Positions 6,830-13,465 of a stretch of 31,790 nucleotides of DNA are shown here, one piece after another. A model generated the notes under the pieces. It was not told where the DNA came from, ran no database searches, and was given only the letters and a program-made list of their open reading frames with translations. Each line of letters starts with the position of its first letter. Within the stretch, counting starts at the first letter, position 1. This DNA comes from a virus, in IMG/VR virus record IMGVR_UViG_3300030106_002678, positions 1 to 31,790 of that record, one strand, 5' to 3'. A program made the translations under genes and the position numbers.

Positions 6830-7330
6830 TCATAATACCCAACCATTGAAAAGAGCATCTTTATCAGGATGTATGTCATCATTAGTATTGCTTGTATATT
6901 CTGGAAACAAACTCTGATTAAAACTCATATAATCAATAAATCTTCTTGTATAATATTCTGCTATGTCTCTGTGTTTTTCTATTAGGTAATCTACTTCCTC
7001 TTTGCTTACAGATTCACTATTTTCGCTTGTATGTTTATACAAGCCACCGTTTTTAAGAGTATATGCTGCAAAAGGTAGATAGTCCACCATCGCAAAATGA
7101 ATCAACATAGGTTGTATAAAATCGTTGACAAGATTTAAATAATTACCTGCCAAACTGCCTGCAATAATATCAGCACTTATTTTATTGTATAAATCCGTAC
7201 CAAGATAATTTCTAATGTGTATTTGCTGTGCAATCTTGACAAATCCAATGAACTTATCCACATCAACATTGCCATCAATGATTGAGTTTCTTTTTAGGTC
7301 TATCGGTTTTATGAATAATGCTACTGCCAT
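6830..7330 (-). CDS. Head-tail connector-type protein (DUF6712-like)
   Basis: A 166-aa mainly helical protein. The pattern VKIAQQIHIRNYLGTDLYNKI followed by a conserved hydrophobic helix (MLIHFAMVDYLPFAAY) is that of the small DUF6712-like proteins which lie after portal genes in Bacteroidota phages and are thought to be head-completion adaptors at the portal. It starts 3 nt after the portal stop codon. The connector role is an inference from family and synteny. Confidence 0.55.
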   Translation of the reverse strand: MAVALFIKPIDLKRNSIIDGNVDVDKFIGFVKIAQQIHIRNYLGTDLYNKISADIIAGSLAGNYLNLVNDFIQPMLIHFAMVDYLPFAAYTLKNGGLYKHTSENSESVSKEEVDYLIEKHRDIAEYYTRRFIDYMSFNQSLFPEYTSNTNDDIHPDKDALFNGWVL

Positions 7331-7333
7331 CTC

Positions 7334-9169
7334 TTAATTTTTAAATCCCATTTTATTCCAATATGCAGATGTGTAACCTTTGTTTGCCATATTACGAGGG
7401 GCTATTGATACTTTCTTTGCATTTTTCTCAGGTCTAAATCCTTTGTTTATTGCTTGATTTGTACTTACTGTATTTCCTAATGATTTGTTACCTTCTTTTC
7501 GTGCGTATATTCTTCTGGTCCATCTATGCGAACATCTAGCGCCACCTTTATAAAGCCATATAGAATACGTGCTTGCACCATTCTTACCAAATCCTGCATT
7601 AACAACTTTGTTATCCATTGCCTTTATATCTTCTTTACGATAAACTTTTTTTGCGTTCATCATCTTAATACAAAATTCTCTTGACTTACCTTTTCTTGTT
7701 TTATATCCAGCACTATAAGGTGTGTACATATATCTTACCAAAAAGATGACATCTTCTTGTCCTTTCTTTTTTGACTTGCCATCTTGTTTACTGTCTCTGT
7801 ATGGTTTTGCACTTCCTGTGTTTGCGAGTTCTGTCTTTTCGTTCAATTCTGAAATTTTATGATCCAACTCGTTTTCTGTTTCGTAATCTACTTCAAACTC
7901 ATCTATGAGATCATATTTTTCTAATAACTCGTTTTCATCTTCTCCCAAATCTATCAAAGCATCTGCTACATCATTGTCTATGTATTTGTCTAAATCACTG
8001 CCTAAACTAACGCAACAAGCCTCCTCGCTTAATTTAACGCCTGTTTCCTCCTCTTTCGTTTCTTCATCCTCTACATTCTCCAAGTCGGTAAATTCGAGCG
8101 GTTGTAGGGTCTTAAAATAAAGATTTAGAGAAATCTTGTTGTATGCCAATATTTTATCAAAGCAGTCAATCAGTAAATGTTGGAAAGGTCTGATAACTGT
8201 ATTGTCTAATAATATAGATGCAGTTTTTAATTCATCTGCATTGTTTCCTAATCCTGATTGGTCTTTGATACCAATAAGCATAGGAGATACAATACGATGT
8301 GCTACCATTATCTTTCTTGTACTTTCTTCACTCAAGAACTGATATTGTTGGTGAGCATCTGATAATTGAACAGGGTCGATACTTGCCGCTGTTTCTGCAT
8401 TGTCATTGAAAGCAAGAATGAATTTACCAGCATTAGAACTGCCAGAAAACTTTTGTGATATTCTTTGTTCAATAAGTTCTCTTTCCTCTTCATTTGGCAC
8501 GCCATTGTTGAAATTAATCAACATACTTGGACTCATACCATTCATAATATTATTTAAATGGAAATTACCTACTTCTTCTTCTAGTTCTGCATATTGCAAA
8601 CCACCCTGATAATCTACAGGACTATAATAATGATAACCTGCTCTATAAGGTTTTATATATAATATTTCTATTGATTCGTTACTCTTGCTGAACGCAGGTA
8701 TTCTTTTTAGTTTGCTTTGTGGTTTGTATTCTGCCCAATCGTGAAAATAATAATAAGCATTTATTTCTCCATCCTCTCCAGACTTTTCTGCTCTTAATGT
8801 TTCTACAGGAAAATGCTCTATTTGTGCGATTGTCTTTCTGTCTTTAGAATAAATAATTTGTATTGAACATTGTCCCATTAATTTCAAATCATAGCAAAGT
8901 TTTCTTATACAATCATTATTAAATAAAGAGACCATCTTAGCATACTCTTCAGGCTTTCTGCTACTGTCTGTAGCATCCAAACCTTTGCCAAAAATCATTG
9001 CGGAAATCGCGTTTATAATCGCGTTGTTTGTTGGACTGCCGTTGTATCTGTCTATAAGATATTTAAAGTAGTTGTTGTCATCTCCATATCCAATCCATTC
9101 TTTGTTCTTGTATTCAACAACTTTAGGTGTGGTGTAACTGCTTAAATTTATAACTCTTAAATCGTTCAT
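7334..9169 (-). CDS. Portal protein with extra C-terminal domain
   Basis: A 611-aa protein. Residues 1 to about 390 have the HK97/PBSX-type portal order: a cap region with NAIINAISAMIFGKG (49-63), a wing, the stem-like EEVGNFHLNNIMNGMSPSMLINF segment and the SPMLIGI-plus-acidic linker. The portal is the dodecameric ring through which DNA enters the head. After an acidic linker comes a domain (about 480-611) with SREFCIKMM, VYRKEDIKAM, VNAGFGKNG, YSIWLYKGGARCSHRWTRR. In other Bacteroidota phages I recall this domain attached to prohead-protease proteins, so its fusion to the portal is unusual. ATGA overlap with the gene upstream. Confidence 0.75.
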   Translation of the reverse strand: MNDLRVINLSSYTTPKVVEYKNKEWIGYGDDNNYFKYLIDRYNGSPTNNAIINAISAMIFGKGLDATDSSRKPEEYAKMVSLFNNDCIRKLCYDLKLMGQCSIQIIYSKDRKTIAQIEHFPVETLRAEKSGEDGEINAYYYFHDWAEYKPQSKLKRIPAFSKSNESIEILYIKPYRAGYHYYSPVDYQGGLQYAELEEEVGNFHLNNIMNGMSPSMLINFNNGVPNEEERELIEQRISQKFSGSSNAGKFILAFNDNAETAASIDPVQLSDAHQQYQFLSEESTRKIMVAHRIVSPMLIGIKDQSGLGNNADELKTASILLDNTVIRPFQHLLIDCFDKILAYNKISLNLYFKTLQPLEFTDLENVEDEETKEEETGVKLSEEACCVSLGSDLDKYIDNDVADALIDLGEDENELLEKYDLIDEFEVDYETENELDHKISELNEKTELANTGSAKPYRDSKQDGKSKKKGQEDVIFLVRYMYTPYSAGYKTRKGKSREFCIKMMNAKKVYRKEDIKAMDNKVVNAGFGKNGASTYSIWLYKGGARCSHRWTRRIYARKEGNKSLGNTVSTNQAINKGFRPEKNAKKVSIAPRNMANKGYTSAYWNKMGFKN

Positions 9170-9531
9170 ACTATTATATAATCATTATCGTGCGAGCCTG
9201 ATGTTTCATCAAACGTGAACTGTCCATTATTGATATCGTAATGATTGTTGTTCGCTTGATTAATTGTTTGGTCTGTGCAAAATACTTTGTCTTTGTACAC
9301 CGTTGCACTGCCACTCAACAAATTCAGATCATAATATCTACCTTCTTTAAGCACAGGGCTAAAAGTTGCAGACAATCTTTTAAAATTGCCAGAATCAGAA
9401 GCACTTACAGTCGATGAAAATACTTCTTTGTTCTTGCTTGTATCTCTTAATTTTAAAGTATATGATGATGCGTATGTTCTGGGTATCACATCAATATTCT
9501 GTGCAGAACTACTTGTTGTCAAAACCTTCAT
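9166..9531 (-). CDS. Structural-module protein of Bacteroidota phages
   Basis: A 121-aa beta-rich protein (MKVLTTSSSAQNIDVIPRTY, SYTLKLRDTSKNKE, YYDLNLLSGSATVYKDKVF). An in-frame upstream ATG at 9573 would add 14 residues, but the ATG at 9531 is chosen because an A-type promoter ends exactly 3 nt before it. This small protein is typically found next to the portal gene; I do not know its function (possibly a head decoration or collar protein). It is the first gene of the last late transcript and is followed by the portal with ATGA coupling. Confidence 0.6.
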   Translation of the reverse strand: MKVLTTSSSAQNIDVIPRTYASSYTLKLRDTSKNKEVFSSTVSASDSGNFKRLSATFSPVLKEGRYYDLNLLSGSATVYKDKVFCTDQTINQANNNHYDINNGQFTFDETSGSHDNDYIIV

Positions 9532-9534
9532 ACT

Positions 9535-9562
9535 TATATATCGAAATATTAAGGCGATTTTG
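9535..9562 (-). promoter_or_regulatory. A-type phage promoter 1
   Basis: Minus strand: CAAAA (9562-9558), 14 bp, CGATATATA (9543-9535), then AGT and the ATG at 9531. One of five copies of the same bipartite element; the distance from CAAAA end to the TATATA hexamer is 17 bp. It lies just after the terminator at 9572-9598, so it restarts transcription of the portal-fibre-lysis block. Confidence 0.7.
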
Positions 9563-9571
9563 TATAGGTGC

Positions 9572-9598
9572 AAAAAAAAACCCCCTACAATGAGGGGG
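9572..9598 (-). terminator. Intrinsic terminator, island 2 (copy of 10011-10036)
   Basis: Minus strand: CCCCCT (9598-9593), loop CATTGT, AGGGGG (9586-9581), then nine T (9580-9572). It ends the 96-aa gene. The 26 bases 9573-9598 are identical to 10011-10036, the terminator of the RNA island upstream. Confidence 0.88.
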
Positions 9599-9614
9599 AT
9601 ATTTATTTTGAGGA

Positions 9615-9905
9615 TTAAACTGTAAATCGTTTTCTGTCAGCCCAGTTGTCTTCCCACAATTGATTGTGATACACTTCTAATATATCATAAGCAACATTAT
9701 CAATTTCGCCATTGTAGTAAAGGTTTTGTAAATAGTCAACGAAATCATTTTTTTTATCTGAAGGTTTAAAATTTTCATCAAAGATTTGATTAATATATAT
9801 TTCAAATAAATCCGAACACATAACTGCGTTTAATTTATTGGTCTTACAGGTAAATTCGATTAATAATTTGGCTAATTTTTTGCCGTATTTTGTAGTTTTT
9901 TTCAT
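9615..9905 (-). CDS. Moron-like gene product, unknown
   Basis: A 96-aa soluble, mostly helical protein (starts MKKTTKYGKKLAKLLIEF; ends WEDNWADRKRFTV) with two Cys. No motif recognised. It stands alone between its own host-type promoter (9929-9961) and its own terminator, inside the structural gene region, and is flanked by two identical 26-bp terminator copies. That is the anatomy of a phage moron: a gene expressed independently of the lytic program. Its leader shares 13 nt (AAAAAACAGAACA) with the first gene of the replication operon. Confidence 0.6.
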   Translation of the reverse strand: MKKTTKYGKKLAKLLIEFTCKTNKLNAVMCSDLFEIYINQIFDENFKPSDKKNDFVDYLQNLYYNGEIDNVAYDILEVYHNQLWEDNWADRKRFTV

Positions 9906-9928
9906 TGTTCTGTTTTTTAATTATACCA

Positions 9929-10000
9929 CTAAGATAATAAAAATATTAATACAATTAACAATTTTCAATAAAATATTTGTTTTTTTTTTCTCTACCTCTG
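9929..10000 (-). promoter_or_regulatory. Boxed host-type promoter, island 2
   Basis: Minus strand: box CAGAGGTAG (10000-9992), A-tract, TTATTGAAAATTGTTA segment, TTG (9961-9959, 22 bp spacing; a second TTG at 9954 gives 15), and -7 box TATCTTAG (9936-9929), with a TATAAT run just after it. The same box, A-tract and -7 box recur upstream of the RNA island and of the 78-aa gene, with box to -7 distance conserved at 54-56 bp. Confidence 0.55.
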
Positions 10001-10010
10001 GATATTTGTC

Positions 10011-10036
10011 AAAAAAAACCCCCTACAATGAGGGGG
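10011..10036 (-). terminator. Intrinsic terminator of the RNA island
   Basis: Minus strand: CCCCCT (10036-10031), loop CATTGT, AGGGGG (10024-10019), then eight T (10018-10011). It marks the 3' end of the proposed noncoding RNA and is a duplicate of the one at 9573-9598. Confidence 0.88.
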
Positions 10037-10224
10037 CTCTCTTACTCGAGTCGCTCATATTTAATCTGTTTCCCTTATACAGGTACTCTAAATAGCGGTG
10101 CGCTTCCGTAATTGAAAATATCAGGAAATAGATACAGGGCATTTCGTGCGTGGCATCTGCCCCCTGATGTTTTAAATATTTTAAAGAACGTAAATACTTC
10201 AAATACCTATTCTATTTTCTTACA

Positions 10225-10279
10225 TTGAGGTGGTTTACACTATATTATGTTTCAAATTTTATGATGTGTCTTGCAACTC
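10225..10279 (-). repeat. RNA module copy 1
   Basis: A 22-bp left arm (10225-10246) and 25-bp right arm (10255-10279) are identical to copy 2; the 8 bases between them differ. In RNA sense, GUUG (10277-10274) can pair with CAAU (10227-10224) and ACAC (10269-10266) with GUGU (10240-10237). The centre lacks the GC-rich hairpin seen in copy 2. Confidence 0.75.
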
Positions 10280-10382
10280 AATCAATGAACTTTCAAAGTG
10301 CTCCGGAGTGTTAAGAGTATTACTACACTTAAACATTCTTGGAGTTTCATACTACTAGAAAACAATTCAATAAAGGCTTTCG

Positions 10383-10439
10383 TTGAGGTGGTTTACACTA
10401 TATTGGGCTGTCCCAATTTTATGATGTGTCTTGCAACTC
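10383..10439 (-). repeat. RNA module copy 2
   Basis: Second copy of the module: identical arms (10383-10404 and 10415-10439) around a different 10-base centre. In RNA sense GUUG pairs with CAAC, ACAC with GUGU, and the centre forms a perfect AUUGGG/CCCAAU hairpin with tetraloop ACAG (10417-10402). The outer pair changes from G-U in copy 1 to G-C here, a compatible change that keeps the pairing. Confidence 0.75.
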
Positions 10440-10515
10440 GCTAAGCATCATTATTCCTTCTTGCTTGTCGGTATTTTCAGTATTTCAATGAACGTTTGTA
10501 ATTGTTATTACATAG

Positions 10516-10588
10516 CTAATATACGAAACTTTTTAATATAATTGACATTTTTTAATAAAAATCGTAATATTTTTTTGCTCTACCCCTG
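10516..10588 (-). promoter_or_regulatory. Boxed host-type promoter, RNA island
   Basis: Minus strand: box CAGGGGTAG (10588-10580), A-tract, TTATTAAAAAATGTCA, then -7 box TATATTAG (10523-10516). The -33 reads ATG rather than TTG (22 bp spacing), so it may be weak or need an activator. Transcription would begin near 10510. It is homologous to the promoters of the 96-aa and 78-aa genes. Confidence 0.5.
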
Positions 10589-10620
10589 TAAAATATTTTA
10601 AAAAAAATAAAAAAAACACA

Positions 10621-10643
10621 AAAAAAAAGGGGCAAATGCCCCT
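10621..10643 (-). terminator. Intrinsic terminator after tail tube gene
   Basis: Minus strand: AGGGGCA (10643-10637), loop of 2, TGCCCCT (10634-10628), then T-tract (10628-10621). It ends the capsid/tail-tube transcript and isolates it from the RNA island. Confidence 0.88.
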
Positions 10644-10666
10644 ATTTTCTTTACCATAACTCTATC

Positions 10667-11185
10667 CTAATTTGGTTGAATTGGCGAACTCGCATCATCT
10701 GATGGAGATGCTGCACAGAAGAATGGTGGATTTGTTTCTTGTGCAGTCAATACTATCGTAAATCCTGACAATTCTTGCATCCCTGATCCCGTGACTATTG
10801 TTCCCCCAGTGACATCACATCCGTGTATCTTACCTAATAAGAAAGCATTACCATTGTAATCCTCTACAACTACTTGTGGTCTACCGTGAGCAAGTAATTT
10901 AATCTGCTCTTGTGTAGCCTTATCTAAAAATTGTAATGTGACGTTCAATGTGCTTTCGTAGAAAGTTGTTCCATTCTCTCTTGAAGAGTTTATGGTTGTT
11001 TCTAAAGAAGAGTTACCTTTTAAGTCATATCTGAAAAAATCAACAGAGCCATCAAGTGTTACCTCACCATCTGAAACTGCTAAATCTCTTGTCGTATTAC
11101 TGTAGTTTGAGAAGAAAATATATCTCAATCCACCTACTCCTGACTTACACGCTAAGCCTCTTCCGTTTGTTATATTACAAGCCAT
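10667..11185 (-). CDS. Major tail tube protein
   Basis: A 172-aa beta-rich protein starting MACNITNGRGLACKSGVGGLRYIFFSN. A head of the form MAC.xTNGRGLxCKxxVGGL is typical of the major tail (tube) proteins of Bacteroidota siphoviruses and myoviruses. The rest alternates strands and ends in a Pro/Ser-rich tail. It would polymerise around the tape measure to form the tail tube. It lies after the major capsid gene and before a strong terminator, which fits a highly expressed structural gene. Call from family recognition. Confidence 0.65.
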   Translation of the reverse strand: MACNITNGRGLACKSGVGGLRYIFFSNYSNTTRDLAVSDGEVTLDGSVDFFRYDLKGNSSLETTINSSRENGTTFYESTLNVTLQFLDKATQEQIKLLAHGRPQVVVEDYNGNAFLLGKIHGCDVTGGTIVTGSGMQELSGFTIVLTAQETNPPFFCAASPSDDASSPIQPN

Positions 11186-11210
11186 AAATTTAATTTTTTA
11201 ATAATAAAGA

Positions 11211-11264
11211 GGGTAGGTATTTTATCTTGCGTTTCTAGAAAACTTCTCTCTCTCTACTCTACCC
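11211..11264 (-). promoter_or_regulatory. Long-arm inverted repeat before tail tube gene
   Basis: The 101-bp gap between the capsid and tail tube genes contains GGGTAG (11211-11216) and its complement CTACCC (11259-11264), 42 bp apart, and a 10-bp palindrome TTTCTAGAAA (11232-11241) between them. In the RNA this can form a bulged stem before the tail tube start. It could be an RNA stability or attenuation element; no T-tract follows, so it is not a normal terminator. Confidence 0.35.
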
Positions 11265-11286
11265 AACTTTATTATGTTCAACAATA

Positions 11287-12183
11287 TTACGAATACAATA
11301 CTATATCTGAGCCGATACCGTGTTGTACTCCTGCACTTCCTCTTAAGACAACTCTTACGTTTTGTGAGCCATCAATGTCTGCCATATCAATCAACTTAAC
11401 TTCTTGCCAGTCATTTAATAGACCTGTTCCGAAGAATAAGTTAGATGATTCAGCTGCAACCATTTTGTCATTTGCTAGACCCGGTGCAGTGAATAATGGA
11501 ATCCCCTGAAAGTTCATATCTGTTTTACCAACGTGATATAATTCTCTATAACCTAATGCTGCTTGTGCTTGAATATAAAACTTTGCTGCACTTGTAGGAA
11601 TATAAATCTTTAAATCCTCTTTGTTGTACACTCCACTAGGAATAGCCGAGACCACCTTATTGAGCTCCGCAATAATATTGCTGGCTGAAAGTGTAGTACC
11701 AGAAACATCAACAACATCACTATCTGCTGTTAACAATGCTTGAAAGCCGTCAAACTCTCCTGCATTTGCAGTAGCACCCTGCCAAATGTTTTGTTCTACT
11801 TTTTCTGCAACTTTTGCAGCAACTTGTGCAATTAAGAAATCAGAAAACTTTCTTGGTAGGTTGTCATATTGACTGAAGCCCATAGATGCACTTTCCCAAT
11901 CCTGTCTGAAATCTTTTTTACAAAGTTGTAGGTTTACTTGAAATTCCTCTGGTTGTAAGATTCTTTCTGTTAATGTTACGTTAGAGGTTGGGTCAAAATC
12001 ACAACTAGCATCTTTTAGAATACTATCTAATGCTAATTTTTTGATTACCTCTTTAAATTTAATGTTAGGTTTAATACTAACTCCCCCCTCTGATAATGTA
12101 ACTCCACTCAATAGAGCAGCAGCGATATATTCGCCAGCAAACTCGCCTGCATATGTGGTTGTTATACTAGTTGTAGTAGCCAT
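11287..12183 (-). CDS. Major capsid protein
   Basis: A 298-aa protein. N-terminal ATTTSITTTYAGEFAGEYIAAALLSG and the segments CDFDPTSNVTLTERILQPEEFQVNLQLCKKDF and LKIYIPTSAAKFYIQAQAALG are characteristic of the HK97-fold capsid proteins of Bacteroidota phages. It would form the icosahedral shell. It lies in the expected place: protease, scaffold, decoration protein, capsid. No cleavage delta-domain is obvious because the scaffold is a separate gene. Confidence 0.75.
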   Translation of the reverse strand: MATTTSITTTYAGEFAGEYIAAALLSGVTLSEGGVSIKPNIKFKEVIKKLALDSILKDASCDFDPTSNVTLTERILQPEEFQVNLQLCKKDFRQDWESASMGFSQYDNLPRKFSDFLIAQVAAKVAEKVEQNIWQGATANAGEFDGFQALLTADSDVVDVSGTTLSASNIIAELNKVVSAIPSGVYNKEDLKIYIPTSAAKFYIQAQAALGYRELYHVGKTDMNFQGIPLFTAPGLANDKMVAAESSNLFFGTGLLNDWQEVKLIDMADIDGSQNVRVVLRGSAGVQHGIGSDIVLYS

Positions 12184-12211
12184 ATCTTTTTATTTATTTA
12201 TTTATTAATTA

Positions 12212-12631
12212 TTAACTTGGGTCTGTTGCTGTAATTGAGCCTGATGCGTTTCCGATTCCCCAAACATACCACTTGCTACCATCTGACCAGATGTCGATAA
12301 AATCGCCAACTGATTCTGCTGATGCTACAAAGTTAATTTGGTCTTCTCCTGAAGCCGCTACAGATGCACCATTTACTACTAAAATCCCATCTATATTATC
12401 TCCTTCTGCACTATCAATTATATAATTTGATGTATCAAATGCGTTTGCTACAACAAATCTAAAATTAAGTCCAGATTCTACTGCTGGTAATGTAACCGTA
12501 ACTCCTGCTGATGCAGCAAGTTCGTACCATTTACCGCTGTCTGCTGATGTAAGAGTAACTTGTGCTGATACTGCATCAACATCATTTTTAATTCTTACAA
12601 CATCATTATTTACGTGCGTTAAAACTGCCAT
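12212..12631 (-). CDS. Head decoration-type protein
   Basis: A 139-aa small-residue-rich protein (Ala, Ser, Val, Asp) with predicted beta strands: WYELAASAGVTVTLPAVESG, then a long strand-rich region ending DIWSDGSKWYVWGIGNASG. This last motif is common in small marine phage surface proteins with a fibre-head or trimeric decoration fold. Placed between scaffold and capsid genes, a capsid decoration protein is most likely, although a fibre-like protein is possible. Confidence 0.5.
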   Translation of the reverse strand: MAVLTHVNNDVVRIKNDVDAVSAQVTLTSADSGKWYELAASAGVTVTLPAVESGLNFRFVVANAFDTSNYIIDSAEGDNIDGILVVNGASVAASGEDQINFVASAESVGDFIDIWSDGSKWYVWGIGNASGSITATDPS

Positions 12632-12643
12632 AATTATTTATAT

Positions 12644-13258
12644 TTATTTATTTATTATTTGTTCCATTACTCTATCCAATGTAGACATCCTTCTGTTTTG
12701 TGCAAACTTGAATCCTCTACTAGTCTTTTCTTGTTCAGGACTGTGTTTGAGTGGCTCAGCAGCAGGTTGAGATAACTCTTGTTTTAGAGCCTCTTTTTCT
12801 TCTGCTTCGCTATTCAAAACTTCCGTTACTGCTAAAGATACCTTTTCTTCTAAATCACTAGACATTTCTTCTTTGTCTTTGTGGTCCATCATCTTATTGA
12901 TATGCTCTTTTAATTCATCCATTTCTTTTCTGAACTCCTCTCTTGTTACATATCTAGCATCCACTTTTTCTTCTTCTTCTTTATCATCTTCTTTGTCATC
13001 CTCGTGTTCTGCATTCTTGATTTCTTTAATCATACCTTCTTCCTCAACAACAAGAACTCTAGCATCCTCAAGTTCGTACTCTCCTACAGGTAGAGCAACT
13101 TTTTCATCTTCCGTTTTAATAAAAACTTCTTTGCCTGATTCGAAAACTTCCGCTTCCAAAACAGTTCCATTCTCTAACTTGAGTTCTGCTAATTGAATAT
13201 CAGACAACTCAACTCCAAGAATGTTTTTTACTTGTTTCAATACTTCTGTCGCTTTCAT
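12644..13258 (-). CDS. Head scaffolding-like protein
   Basis: A 204-aa highly charged protein. Residues 1-80 could form a small beta domain (EVFESGKEVFIKTEDEKVALPVGEYEL); residues 85-165 are Glu/Lys/Asp-rich coiled coil; the C-terminus is basic with the hydrophobic tip LDRVMEQIINK, the usual capsid-binding end of a scaffold. It directly precedes the decoration and major capsid genes. An A-type promoter ends 3 nt before its ATG. Confidence 0.6.
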   Translation of the reverse strand: MKATEVLKQVKNILGVELSDIQLAELKLENGTVLEAEVFESGKEVFIKTEDEKVALPVGEYELEDARVLVVEEEGMIKEIKNAEHEDDKEDDKEEEEKVDARYVTREEFRKEMDELKEHINKMMDHKDKEEMSSDLEEKVSLAVTEVLNSEAEEKEALKQELSQPAAEPLKHSPEQEKTSRGFKFAQNRRMSTLDRVMEQIINK

Positions 13259-13261
13259 AAC

Positions 13262-13289
13262 TATATATCGCTTTTTAAAATTTATTTTG
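13262..13289 (-). promoter_or_regulatory. A-type phage promoter 2
   Basis: Minus strand: CAAAA (13289-13285), 14 bp, CGATATATA (13270-13262), GTT, ATG at 13258. It would boost scaffold, decoration, capsid and tail tube expression, the most abundant virion proteins, separately from the upstream genes. Confidence 0.7.
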
Positions 13290-13294
13290 CATTT

Positions 13295-13465
13295 TTATCC
13301 TGTACGTGATACGCCATTTATACTGGCATTACTACCACCTTTCAACGCACCAATGCCCTGTGCGTGAAGTTCTCCTGTGCAACACTCTATTTTGTAAGTC
13401 AGATCATCTTTGCAAAGACAGGCTCTGTTACCACCCTTTGGACTTGTGTAACTAGGTAATTTCAT
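13295..13465 (-). CDS. Small Cys-rich structural-module protein
   Basis: A 56-aa protein starting MKLPSYTSPKGGNRACLCKDDLTYKIECC and ending with a Gly/Ser-rich tail. The pattern ACLCxDxxTYxxxCCxGxxxAQGIG is a small recurrent protein type in flavobacterial phages between protease and scaffold or capsid genes; four Cys (16, 18, 28, 29) could bind zinc. ATGA overlap with the protease gene upstream supports translation. Function unknown. Confidence 0.6.
   Translation of the reverse strand: MKLPSYTSPKGGNRACLCKDDLTYKIECCTGELHAQGIGALKGGSNASINGVSRTG

Larger units (their letters stand above)
10011..10510 (-). ncRNA. Candidate large structured noncoding RNA (about 500 nt)
   Basis: Between a promoter-like element (10516-10588) and a terminator (10011-10036) lie about 500 nt with no convincing ORF on either strand; the longest minus-strand ATG frame I noticed is 22 codons. 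In the RNA sense it contains a duplicated 55-57 nt module (10383-10439 and 10225-10279), a two-part helix ATCAGG/CCTGAT (10168-10163 with 10125-10120) enclosing GGGCA/TGCCC (10162-10158 with 10141-10137), and a palindrome CTCCGGAG (10308-10301). This composition is visibly richer in G+C than the flanks. Large ornate RNAs such as GOLLD and ROOL are known from phages, but I cannot equate it with either. It may regulate, scaffold or decoy something during infection. Confidence 0.5.

Noticed and set aside
9838-10095. 85-aa plus-strand frame across island 2
   Set aside because: Runs through a promoter and a terminator hairpin of the opposite strand; composition is that of AT-rich noncoding DNA.
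10225-10439. Two similar 55-57 bp repeats as a mini CRISPR array
   Set aside because: Only two copies, 103 bp apart, with different centres inside the repeat and no cas genes; paired arms and promoter/terminator fit an RNA module better.
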